Source of the DNA: Catellatospora citrea
GTDB taxonomy: Bacteria; Actinomycetota; Actinomycetes; Mycobacteriales; Micromonosporaceae
Direction of reading: 5' to 3'
DNA length: 64,000 nucleotides
Assembly (NCBI RefSeq): GCF_003610235.1
Contig: NZ_RAPR01000001.1
Location: 1,860,001-1,924,000 of the forward strand
The stretch's first letter is position 1. Each line of letters opens with the position of its first letter. Below are positions 26,014 through 33,708 of this stretch, in pieces. The notes beneath the pieces were generated by a model. It was not told the origin of the DNA. It worked only from the letters and a program-made list of their open reading frames with translations, and did not search any database. The position numbers and the translations under genes are program-made.

Positions 26014-27117
26014 TCAGCCCAGCGGCGCGTCCACCTGGGCGGGATCCATCGTCGCGGGCGGCGTACGCGGCTCCGGGTCCACGGCCCGCAGCAGCTTCGT
26101 CGGCTGCGGCACCGGCTCACGGACCGGTGGCGGCGGCAGCGCCACCGGCGGCTCTGGCTGAGCCTGGCCGGCCGACGCGGCGTCCGGCACGGTCGCCGAG
26201 CCGAACGGCTGGGCAGTCATGGACGGCGACGGACTGGCCGATGGCGACGGTGTGCCTGACGGCCACGGCGTGCCCGACGGCGACGTCAGGGGCGTGGCCG
26301 AAGACGACACCTGCGTCGAAGCCGACGGGCCGGGCTGCGCCGAGGTGGACGGACCGGGCGAGACCGACGGACCGACCGCCACCGCTGACGGAGACGGGCC
26401 CCCGGACCCCGACGGGCTGACCGACGGCGACACGCTCGCGGATGCCGACGGGCTCGTCGAAGGACTCGCGGACGAGCCGGTGGACGGCGACGGGGACACC
26501 GGCGGGCGGGCCGCCGACGGACCGGCCGAAGGCGTGGCCGACGGGGAAGCGCTCGGCGACGGTTTCGCGGACGGCGACGGGGACGGGGACGGCGTGAACG
26601 ACGGCTCGTCGTCGTCGCCGGAGCAGCCGCCGCAGCTGTAGTACAGGATGTCCCAGTGGTTGCCCTCGTCGGTGTAGATGTTCCCGGACGGGGCCTTGTA
26701 CTGGTATCCCCAGCCCTTGATGTAGCCGACGTAGCGGAAGTACCGCTTGATGTAGCGGCCGATGCAGTCGTACTTGCTGATGTCGATCTTCCAGCCGTTC
26801 CAGTGGGTGTACGTGCCGGAGCCGTGGCCGGTCTCGGTGCCGCCGGTGACGCGCAGGTCGCACTTGCTGGCCTTGCGCAGCGTGAGCAGGCCGTCGACGG
26901 TGGACCGCCGGATGCGCTCGAACGACGTGCAGCTGGCGTTGTTGCGGTTGGAGCAGTTGCCGCTGGACCAGATCGAGATCCCCGCGTCGCGGAAGATGTC
27001 GACGGTGGTGCGGTGGCTCAGGTAGGCGGCGGCCTGCGCACTGGCGCCGGGCCAGCCGAGGACGAGGACGGTAGCCGTGGTCAGCAACAAGAGACCACGT
27101 CGCACAGGGCGGCGCAT
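26014..27117 (-). CDS. Secreted M15-like putative peptidase with long Ser/Pro-rich tail
   Basis: 367 residues, signal peptide 1-30. Residues about 32-160 show a pattern like zinc D,D/L,D-peptidases of the M15 clan: TGGTETGHGSGTYTHWNGWKIDIS then EGNHWDILYY, giving H...D...H-x-D positions. This would suit cleavage of peptidoglycan stem peptides, but it is a remote call. A CGGC motif (about 163-166) ends the domain. The remaining ~200 residues are a disordered tail of SPS/PSAS repeats and then Pro-rich sequence, which could span the cell wall. No anchor or sorting signal is seen. ATG start at 27117 has GGAGAG upstream. Confidence 0.6.
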   Translation of the reverse strand: MRRPVRRGLLLLTTATVLVLGWPGASAQAAAYLSHRTTVDIFRDAGISIWSSGNCSNRNNASCTSFERIRRSTVDGLLTLRKASKCDLRVTGGTETGHGSGTYTHWNGWKIDISKYDCIGRYIKRYFRYVGYIKGWGYQYKAPSGNIYTDEGNHWDILYYSCGGCSGDDDEPSFTPSPSPSPSAKPSPSASPSATPSAGPSAARPPVSPSPSTGSSASPSTSPSASASVSPSVSPSGSGGPSPSAVAVGPSVSPGPSTSAQPGPSASTQVSSSATPLTSPSGTPWPSGTPSPSASPSPSMTAQPFGSATVPDAASAGQAQPEPPVALPPPPVREPVPQPTKLLRAVDPEPRTPPATMDPAQVDAPLG

Positions 27118-27242
27118 GGATTCTCTCCACTGCTCGGGGATGATCGGGTTGCCCTGACGCTACCGAGAATCCGGGTAAACCGGACAAGAATTCGCAAAAT
27201 TACCGAAATGCCCCATTAACTGACAGCCGAACGGCTCCCCGC

Positions 27243-28136
27243 TCACGCCAGGCCGGTGAGGAGCCGGCGCACCGCCTTCGCGGCGGCGTCGTGCGCTGCC
27301 GGGCTGGCCGCGGGCGCGTCCGGCCGGACCTGACCGGCCCCGCCGACGAGCGGCCCGCCCGGATGGCACGGGGCCAGGTTGAAGTGCAGGTGCTGCACGC
27401 GGTCACCGAACACGGTCACGTAGACCTTGTCCGCCCCGGTCGCCTCGCGCACCGCCGCGGTGGCCCGGGCCAGCACCGGGCCGAGGGTCGCCGCCTCCGG
27501 CCCGTCGAGATCCGCGAGGTACGGGATGTGCCTGCGTGATTCCAGGTGCGCGAACCCCGCCACCGCGCCGCGCAGCACCACCGACAGCCGCCAGTGCTCG
27601 TCCTCCCACACCCGCCGCCGTTCGAAGAACCTGTCCGCATCGGCAGGCCGGCACAACAGGCAATCACCGTCGGGCAGCCCCGACCGGTCGAGCGGGGGCA
27701 ACAGCACTGACCGGGCCGCCTGAGCCGCTTCTCCTGCCAGCGGCACGCGGCGGCGTCGAATGAGGAATAGAGCGAGTACCGCGCCCACCGCGACGGAGAT
27801 CGCACCGATCTGCCACAGCGCCAGCTCGTCAAGCAGCATCGCCAGTGGGAAGAACACCAGGAGGACGGACATGAGCACCTCCCACGTGCCCTTGCCGTTC
27901 TGCCAGGCCTCGTATTCCGGGACGCGGATCGTGTACACGGTGGACTGGAAACCGTAGAACAGCACCGCCGCCAGGCCGAGCGCCCAACCCTGGTGCCGAT
28001 ACACCACGGTGCCCATGGCCACCGGAAGAATCAGCAACGAGATCGCCTGCCAGGTGACGGGCATCCTGTTCTGCCAGGCCGCGAAACGCCGCCGCAGGCG
28101 GGCCATCGGGGTCCGGGTGCTGTGATCACGGGTCAC
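27243..28136 (-). CDS. Membrane protein fused to a HIT-family domain
   Basis: 297 residues. Residues about 28-125 hold four transmembrane helices; residues about 155-265 are a HIT-like domain: CLLCRPADADRF, then a helix-strand run and the active-site-type motif QHLHFNLAP. HIT enzymes are nucleotide hydrolases or transferases that use the His triad HxHxH; here only two of the three His positions are kept (Gln-His-Leu-His-Phe-Asn), so catalysis may be altered. The two CxxC cysteines resemble the zinc site of HINT-type members. The gene starts with GTG at 28136, five bases after a -10-like TACTGT. Fusion to membrane helices is uncommon. Confidence 0.72.
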   Translation of the reverse strand: MTRDHSTRTPMARLRRRFAAWQNRMPVTWQAISLLILPVAMGTVVYRHQGWALGLAAVLFYGFQSTVYTIRVPEYEAWQNGKGTWEVLMSVLLVFFPLAMLLDELALWQIGAISVAVGAVLALFLIRRRRVPLAGEAAQAARSVLLPPLDRSGLPDGDCLLCRPADADRFFERRRVWEDEHWRLSVVLRGAVAGFAHLESRRHIPYLADLDGPEAATLGPVLARATAAVREATGADKVYVTVFGDRVQHLHFNLAPCHPGGPLVGGAGQVRPDAPAASPAAHDAAAKAVRRLLTGLA

Positions 28137-28194
28137 GCGGCACAGTATGCGGCGGCGCCGCCAATCCGATCACCCCGTCGTTTTCGCGGACTGG

Positions 28195-29349
28195 TCACGG
28201 GGCCGGGGGCAGGGTCGTCCAGGCGCCGGCGCGGGAGGTGAGCACGGTGAGGGCGTCGGCGGCGAGGCCCGCATGGTTGTCGGCGGTCATGTTGAACACG
28301 CCCGTGACGCCGACGCAGCAGGCGCGCTCGAGCTGGTCGCGAGCGGCCATCTTGTCGCGGTGGCCGAGGAATGCCTGGTGCAGCAGGGTGACCGCGTCGG
28401 CGGCGTACCCGGCGGACGGGGCAGGGGAAGTGCCCAGCTCGGCGGCGAACCGGCGCACGCTCGACCAGTTCGGCAGCGCCTCCGGGGCCTCGGCGGCCAC
28501 CGGCAGCCACGGGCTCACGGCCCGTACGCCCGCTGCGGCCTCGCCCGCGAGCTGGTGGAACGCGGCCTGTGCGGCGTCCGGCGTGGACAGCACCGGGCCG
28601 GTCCAGCCGGCGGTCTTCGCGGCGGCGGCGGCCGCGGCGGCGACCGATGCCGGCAGGTCCAGCAGCAGCGCCTCGGGAGCGGCGGCGACCAGGGCCTTCA
28701 CCTTGTCCGCCAGGCCCGTGCCGTCGAGCGGCACCGTCTCGGTGGGCCCGATGCGCGCGCCCTGCCCGGCCGCCTCGGCGGCGAGCGCCTCGCGCAGGGC
28801 CGGGTTGTCGCGCGCGTCGAGGCGCAGCACTCCGGCGGCGCGCTGACCGCCGGCCGTCATCGCGGCCAGCAGCGCCCGGTGCACCTGCGCGTCGGTGGGC
28901 GCACTGCGGAACGCGTACGGCGAGGTCGGGGTCGGGCCGGTGGACGGGAGCACGAGCGGGGTGCAGGCGGCCTGTGCGGTGCCGGTGACGGCGTCGTCGA
29001 GCCAGTCGGCGGGCGGCCCGACGAGCGCGTGCACGCCCCGGTCGAGCAGCCGGGACACGGCTTCACGCGCGGACGCCGCGGTGTCGCCGACGTCCTGGAG
29101 CAGCAGTTCCAGCTGCGCGGCGGGGTGTGCGCCGCCGTGCCCGGCCGTGCCGTTGAGCGCGTCGGCCCGCCGCTGCACGCCCAGCAGCTGCTGGCGGCCG
29201 TGGTCGACGAGGCCGCCGGTGCGCGCGACGAGCACGCCCACGCGCAGCGGCGGATCGGCGGCGGCGGCCCGGCCCGCGGGCAGCAGGGGCGTCGTGGCGA
29301 GTCCCAGCCCGGCGGCGATCATGGACCTGCGGGTCAGCTGACGGGACAT
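28195..29349 (-). CDS. Tat-exported Peripla_BP_6 substrate-binding protein
   Basis: 384 residues, with a twin-arginine signal (TRRSMIAAGLG, cleavage near AAA-DP) and a type I periplasmic binding fold (LRVGVLVARTGGLVDHGRQQLLGVQRRADALNG at the start of the mature chain). It has no lipobox. There is no permease or ATPase gene beside it, so it is an orphan receptor that may work with a transporter elsewhere or act as a sensor. ATG at 29349 has GGAGGTAG six bases upstream. Ala-rich stretches are frequent. Ligand unknown. Confidence 0.8.
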   Translation of the reverse strand: MSRQLTRRSMIAAGLGLATTPLLPAGRAAAADPPLRVGVLVARTGGLVDHGRQQLLGVQRRADALNGTAGHGGAHPAAQLELLLQDVGDTAASAREAVSRLLDRGVHALVGPPADWLDDAVTGTAQAACTPLVLPSTGPTPTSPYAFRSAPTDAQVHRALLAAMTAGGQRAAGVLRLDARDNPALREALAAEAAGQGARIGPTETVPLDGTGLADKVKALVAAAPEALLLDLPASVAAAAAAAAKTAGWTGPVLSTPDAAQAAFHQLAGEAAAGVRAVSPWLPVAAEAPEALPNWSSVRRFAAELGTSPAPSAGYAADAVTLLHQAFLGHRDKMAARDQLERACCVGVTGVFNMTADNHAGLAADALTVLTSRAGAWTTLPPAP

Positions 29350-29487
29350 GGTCTACCTCCGCGTGCTCGATCGTTGCCGCGAATGATCCGCCCGCCATCG
29401 GATGCTATACATCCGATTTGTCCGCTTAGTGACACCGCGATCACACCCACGAAGCAGCGGCACACTCGTCCGTGGCAGCCTGTACGG

Positions 29488-30144
29488 GTGATCAAAGCGG
29501 TGGTGTTCGACTGCGACGGCGTGCTGGTGGACTCGGAGATCATCAACAATGCCGTCTTCGCGGAGCTGGTCACCCGCGCCGGCCTGCCCACGACCCTCGC
29601 GCAGAGCATCGAGCGCTACATGGGCCGCGCCACGGTCGAGTGCGTCGCCGACGTCGAGCGCGAGCTGGGCCGCCCCGTCGGCTTCGACCTGCCCGCCGAG
29701 TACGAGCGTGAGGTGCTGGCCCGCCAGCGCGACGGGCTGACGGCCGTCGACGGCGTACGCGAGCTGCTCGAACTGCTGCGCGACGCGGCGGTGCCGGTGT
29801 GCGTGGCGTCCAGCGGGACCCCGCAGGAGATCGCGTTCCGGCTGCGGGTGACCGGGCTGGCCGAGTACTTCGGCGAGCACTGCTACAGCGCCGCGATGGT
29901 GGCCCGGGGCAAGCCCGAACCCGACCTGTTCCTGCTGGCCGCCGACCGCATCGGGGTGGACCCGGCGGACTGCGCGCTGATCGAGGACAGCCCGTTCGGG
30001 GTGCGCGGCGGCCGCGCCGCGGGCATGACCGTGCTCGGCTACGCCGCGCTGGCCTCGGCGGACACGCTGCGCGCCGCCGGGGCCGCGCACGTGGTCACCG
30101 CGATGGCGCAGGTCCCGCCGCTGCTCGGCCTCACAGCTGCTTGA
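29488..30144 (+). CDS. HAD-superfamily phosphatase (beta-phosphoglucomutase-like subgroup)
   Basis: 218 residues with GTG start at 29488. Motif I is FDCDGVLVDSE (nucleophile Asp and general acid Asp), motif II SSGTPQE, motif III Lys in ARGKPEPD, motif IV IEDSPFGVRGG. This set, plus a small helical cap between motifs I and II, places it in HAD subfamily IA with the phosphoglycolate phosphatase / beta-phosphoglucomutase-like proteins. It should dephosphorylate or isomerise a sugar phosphate in the cytoplasm. It converges on, and overlaps by 14 bp, the LLM oxidoreductase gene. Confidence 0.9.
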   Translation: MIKAVVFDCDGVLVDSEIINNAVFAELVTRAGLPTTLAQSIERYMGRATVECVADVERELGRPVGFDLPAEYEREVLARQRDGLTAVDGVRELLELLRDAAVPVCVASSGTPQEIAFRLRVTGLAEYFGEHCYSAAMVARGKPEPDLFLLAADRIGVDPADCALIEDSPFGVRGGRAAGMTVLGYAALASADTLRAAGAAHVVTAMAQVPPLLGLTAA

Positions 30145-31024
30145 GCCGCCCCACCACGTGCTCGCCGAGCCCGGTCAGGAAGGCCACCGGCTCGGCCGTG
30201 TACGGCATCAGGTGCACCTGGGTGACGCCCAGCTTCGCGTACGGCTCCAGTGACGCGGCGAGGTCCGCCCCGCCGGCCGCGTCCGGGGTGATCGGGGCCG
30301 ACCAGGCGATCGTCTTGCGGATGCGGTCGTAGTCGGTGCCCTCGCGCTCGCAGTGCCGCTTGAGCACGTCGAGCTTCGCCGCGATCTGCTCCGGGGCGCT
30401 GTCCGGCCCGGCGAACAGGTTGCAGGCGTCGGCGTACTTGGCGACCAGGCGCAGCGTCTTCTTCTCGCCCCCGCCGCCGATCATGATGGGCGGGTGCGGG
30501 GCGGACAGCACCTGCGGCGAGTTGACCGTCTCCGCCAGCTGATAGTGCCGCCCTTCGAAGGGGCCGTCGTCGTCGCTCCACATCTGGCGCACGATGCGCA
30601 GCGTCTCCTCCAGCCGCTCGAACCGCTCGGCGAGCGGCGGGAACGGCACCCCGTAGGCGGCGTGCTCGCGGTCGTACCAGGCCGCGCCGATGCCGAGCAC
30701 GGCTCGGCCGCCGGACAGCACGTCCAGCGTGGTCACGATCTTCGCGAGCAGGCCCGGGTGCCGGTAGGTCACGCCGGTGACCAGCAGCTGGAGCGTGACG
30801 GTGCTGGTGTTCGCGGCCAGGAAACCCAGCGTGGTGTAGCCCTCCAGCATCGGCTGCAACGGGCCGCCCAGGTCCATGCCGTCCATCTGCAGGTAGTGGT
30901 CCATCACCGACAGGTTGGCCACCCCGGCGTCCTCGGCCGCCCGCCCGGCCGCCGCGAGGGTCGGGCCGATCGCCGGCGTCCCGCCGGGGAACGTGAAGCT
31001 GACGAGGTGTACTCCGAGATCCAT
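30131..31024 (-). CDS. LLM-class F420-dependent oxidoreductase
   Basis: 297 residues, luciferase-like TIM barrel. Signs include the opening DLGVHLVSFTF, SVMDHYLQMDG, LQLLVTGVTYRHPGLLAKIVTTLDVLSGGRAVLGIGAAW and PPIMIGGGGEKKTLRLVAKYADACN. These match F420-dependent members of the luciferase-like monooxygenase superfamily, which are common in actinobacteria; the substrate is unknown. ATG at 31024 with AGGGAG upstream is preferred. It is divergent from the ABC ATPase gene across a 156-bp region. Tail-to-tail overlap of 14 bp with the HAD gene. Confidence 0.9.
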   Translation of the reverse strand: MDLGVHLVSFTFPGGTPAIGPTLAAAGRAAEDAGVANLSVMDHYLQMDGMDLGGPLQPMLEGYTTLGFLAANTSTVTLQLLVTGVTYRHPGLLAKIVTTLDVLSGGRAVLGIGAAWYDREHAAYGVPFPPLAERFERLEETLRIVRQMWSDDDGPFEGRHYQLAETVNSPQVLSAPHPPIMIGGGGEKKTLRLVAKYADACNLFAGPDSAPEQIAAKLDVLKRHCEREGTDYDRIRKTIAWSAPITPDAAGGADLAASLEPYAKLGVTQVHLMPYTAEPVAFLTGLGEHVVGRLKQL

Positions 31025-31180
31025 GCGAAGCTCCCTGCGGTCGGCCGCCCGGCCCGCCACACCGCGGCACGCGACGATCCTGCACGAAAGCACCATCCTA
31101 TGTCCCGGTTCGCCGTCCGTACGCCCCACTTTCAAGATCACCCATAGGCGGTACGCCGTCCCCGGTGACACAATCGCCCG

Positions 31181-31918
31181 GTGCATCTCGACGACGTGTG
31201 GCTGCGCTACCGCCGCGGCGGACCGTGGGTCCTGCAGAACGTCACGGCCCGGGTGGAACCCGGCGGCATCGTGGTGGTGCTGGGCCGCAACGGCGCCGGC
31301 AAGTCCACATTGCTCCAGCTCGTCGCCGGGGTGCTGCGCCCGACCCGGGGCCGGGTGATCGACCGGCCCGCCGTCGTCGGCTGGGTCCCGGAGCGCTTCC
31401 CCGCCGACCAGCCCGACACCGTCAGCGGCTACCTGCGCGCGATGGCGGCGGTGCGCGGGCTCGGCCCGGCCACCGCCGCGCGGGCCGTCGACGAGTGGAC
31501 GCAGCGGCTCGGGCTCGGCGGCTACCGCGACGTCAAGCTGCCCGAACTGTCCAAGGGCACCGCCCAGAAGGTCGGCCTGGCCCAGGCCATGCTCGCCCCG
31601 CCGGACCTGCTGATCCTGGACGAGCCGTGGGAGGGCCTGGACGCGGCGACCCGCGACCTCGTCCCCGGGATCGTCCTGGAGGTCGTCGCCCGCGGCGGCT
31701 CGGTGCTGGTCAGCGACCATCGCGGGGAGACCGTGCGGCTACCCGGCGCGGCGACGTGGACCGTCGCCGACGGCACGGTGACCACGGCCGCCGCCGACAC
31801 CGGGCAGCGCTGCGTGGTCGAGGTGGCGGTCGACGCCGCGGACCTGGCCGACGCCGTCGCCCGCCTGCGCGAGCAGGGCCACCAGGTGCTGCGGGTACGC
31901 GAGGAGGTGGGCTCGTGA
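31181..31918 (+). CDS. ABC transporter ATP-binding protein
   Basis: 245 residues with Walker A GRNGAGKST (about 37-45), an LSKGTAQKVGLAQ signature-loop variant (usually LSGGQ) and Walker B LLILDEPW. The DHRGE segment corresponds to the switch His. A ~50-residue C-terminal tail follows. GTG start at 31181 is six bases after a -10-like CACAAT, suggesting a leaderless message. Its stop overlaps the permease start (GTGA), so they form a two-gene transporter. The substrate is unknown; such small pairs often act in export or in antimicrobial resistance. Confidence 0.9.
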   Translation: MHLDDVWLRYRRGGPWVLQNVTARVEPGGIVVVLGRNGAGKSTLLQLVAGVLRPTRGRVIDRPAVVGWVPERFPADQPDTVSGYLRAMAAVRGLGPATAARAVDEWTQRLGLGGYRDVKLPELSKGTAQKVGLAQAMLAPPDLLILDEPWEGLDAATRDLVPGIVLEVVARGGSVLVSDHRGETVRLPGAATWTVADGTVTTAAADTGQRCVVEVAVDAADLADAVARLREQGHQVLRVREEVGS

Positions 31919-32595
31919 TCGCGTTGACCAGGATGCGGCTGCACGCCTTCGTCCGCACCGGCCGGGCCGTCGCGCCCCTGATCGCCGCCCTCGCGGTGCT
32001 GTCGATCCTCTACGGCGGCGGGCAGGCCGAGGCCCGTGAGGCATACGGCGTCTCCGCCCTGGTCGTGTTCCCCGTGCTGGCCTGGCAGACGAAGATCCTG
32101 CTGGACGTCGAGCCGGACGTGCAGCGCCGGCTGGCCCGCGTGGCGCTCGGCTCGGCCCGGCGCGAGATCGTCGCCGGACTGCTGGCCGCCGCCACTGCCG
32201 GACTCGGCACCATCGCCGTCGCGCTGGCCGTGCCGTGGATCTCCGGCGGCGTCAAGACCGGGCCGGACAGCCTCCCGCGCATCCTCCTGATCGGACTGGG
32301 CGTGCACCTGCTGGCGCTGGGACCGGCCGTCGTCCTCGGCGCGCTGTCCAGCCGTGCGGTCACCCGCACGGCAGGCACGGGCGCGGCCGTCCTGGTCACC
32401 GGCTCCGTCCTCGCGATCGTGCTGGGCCTGCAGGGCTCCCCCGCCCCCTGGCTGGTGCCGCCACTGATGGCCGCCACCCGCTTCACCACCTCCGGCGGCT
32501 CCACCCTCACCGCCCTCACCCTGACCGCGCACGCGGCCCTGTGGACCGCCGCCACAGCCTGGGCCTACGCCCACCTCCGCCGCACCCGCACCTGA
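31915..32595 (+). CDS. ABC transporter permease
   Basis: 226 residues and five or six transmembrane helices, translationally coupled by a 4-nt overlap to the preceding ATPase. It has an N-terminal amphipathic segment (IALTRMRLHAFVRTGRAV) and a conserved-looking cytoplasmic loop (EPDVQRRLARVALGSARREIVAG) like the coupling helix of ABC-2-type permeases. No family more specific than ABC-2-like can be named. The last codons (ending RTRT) lie within a 33-bp tandem duplication that also copies the stop codon. Confidence 0.78.
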   Translation: MIALTRMRLHAFVRTGRAVAPLIAALAVLSILYGGGQAEAREAYGVSALVVFPVLAWQTKILLDVEPDVQRRLARVALGSARREIVAGLLAAATAGLGTIAVALAVPWISGGVKTGPDSLPRILLIGLGVHLLALGPAVVLGALSSRAVTRTAGTGAAVLVTGSVLAIVLGLQGSPAPWLVPPLMAATRFTTSGGSTLTALTLTAHAALWTAATAWAYAHLRRTRT

Positions 32596-32646
32596 CCCGC
32601 CCCACCACCCCACCGCACCCGCACCTGACCCGCCCCACCACCCCAC
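32581..32646 (+). repeat. Perfect 33-bp tandem duplication
   Basis: Two identical 33-bp units (32581-32613 and 32614-32646), each starting CGCACCCGCACCTGACCCGC. The first unit contains the last five codons and stop of the permease gene; the second is noncoding. Confidence 0.85.
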
Positions 32647-32727
32647 GGTGCCCCGGTCCCACGGCCCGCCAACCCACGCCGCCACCCCGCGGCCCGCCTC
32701 GCCCGCCGACCCGCGGTGCCCGCCCGA

Positions 32728-32826
32728 GGCGCAACTCTTAAAGAGTTGCGCCCTCCGTGCGCCTCGAAGGGCGCGACTCTTTAAGAGTTGCGGCAGGAGG
32801 GTGGGCGCAACGCCTCAAGAGTTGCG
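32728..32826. repeat. Triple palindromic repeat, CGCAACTCTT / AAGAGTTGCG
   Basis: Three adjacent palindromes: 32728-32752 (perfect 12-bp arms, 1-nt centre), 32772-32792 (one mismatch) and 32805-32826 (degenerate left arm). They lie between the ABC permease and the alpha/beta hydrolase, and could be multiple operators or an intergenic repeat family. Confidence 0.7.
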
Positions 32827-32844
32827 GTGGGAGGGGCTGGCAGA

Positions 32845-33708
32845 ATGGGGTGGGTGCCTAGCTTTCGATCATGGGATGGGACCGAGCTCGTCTATCGGGT
32901 CGTCGGGGACGGGCCGCCGCTGGTGTGTGTGCCGGGTGGGCCGGGGCAGGCGGTGCGATACCTCGGTGAGCTGGGCGGGCTGTCGGCGACCCGGACGCTG
33001 ATCCTGCTCGACAATCGCGGCACGGGCGAGTCCCCGGTGCCCGCCGACCCGGCCACCTACCGGGTGGACCGGATCGCCGACGACGTCGAGGCGCTACGCG
33101 CCCACCTCGGCTTGCCCACCATGGACCTGTTCGGCCACTCCGCCAGCGGCGGCGTGTGCTTCCTGTACGCCGACGCACACCCGCAGCGGCTGCGCCGCCT
33201 GGTCATCGTCGACCCGTCGCTGCGCGTGCTCGGCCTGCCGTCCGATCTGGACGTGGCGCACGTGCTGGCCGAGCGCTCGCACGAGCCGTGGATCGACGAG
33301 GCCGCCGCCGCGCTCACCGCCGAGGCCGCCGACGACGAGGACCTGGAACGGCTGCGCCGGCTGTCCGCCCCGCTGCTCTACGGGCCGTGGAACGACGCCG
33401 CGAAGGCCCAGGCCGCCGCCGAGCCGGCCGAGTTCGCCAAGCCCGCCACCGACGGCTTCTACGCCGGTTACGAGCCCGATCCGGCGCTGCCGGACAGGCT
33501 GGCCGAGTCGGCCGTGCCGACGCTGCTCGTGGTCGGCGAGCACGACATCTGGCCCACCCGCCACGCCGTACGCGCGCTGGCCGAGCGGCTCAGCTCGGCA
33601 CGGCTGACGGTGCAGCCGGCGTCGGGTCACTTTCCGTGGGTGGACGATCCGCGGACGTTCGCGGCGACGGTGGAGTCGTTCCTGAGCGAGGCCGCAGCAG
33701 CAGCATGA
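32845..33708 (+). CDS. Alpha/beta-hydrolase, proline iminopeptidase-like
   Basis: 287 residues from the ATG at 32845 (GGGAGGGG eight bases upstream); a leaderless GTG at 32854, seven bases after CAGAAT, is an alternative. Features of the fold: oxyanion segment VPGGPGQAVRYL, DNRGTGES, nucleophile elbow FGHSASGGV (Ser in GHSAS), Asp in VVGEHDIWP and His in SGHFPWVDDP. The GGPG segment and overall order match proline iminopeptidase (S33) and related hydrolases. The substrate is unproven. Its last 119 bp overlap the 3' end of the convergent BenE gene. Confidence 0.87.
   Translation: MGWVPSFRSWDGTELVYRVVGDGPPLVCVPGGPGQAVRYLGELGGLSATRTLILLDNRGTGESPVPADPATYRVDRIADDVEALRAHLGLPTMDLFGHSASGGVCFLYADAHPQRLRRLVIVDPSLRVLGLPSDLDVAHVLAERSHEPWIDEAAAALTAEAADDEDLERLRRLSAPLLYGPWNDAAKAQAAAEPAEFAKPATDGFYAGYEPDPALPDRLAESAVPTLLVVGEHDIWPTRHAVRALAERLSSARLTVQPASGHFPWVDDPRTFAATVESFLSEAAAAA

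Noticed and set aside
26200..26640. Repetitive Gly/Asp-rich + strand frame and possible tandem repeat
   Set aside because: It is the antisense of the Ser/Pro-rich tail of the secreted M15-like protein.
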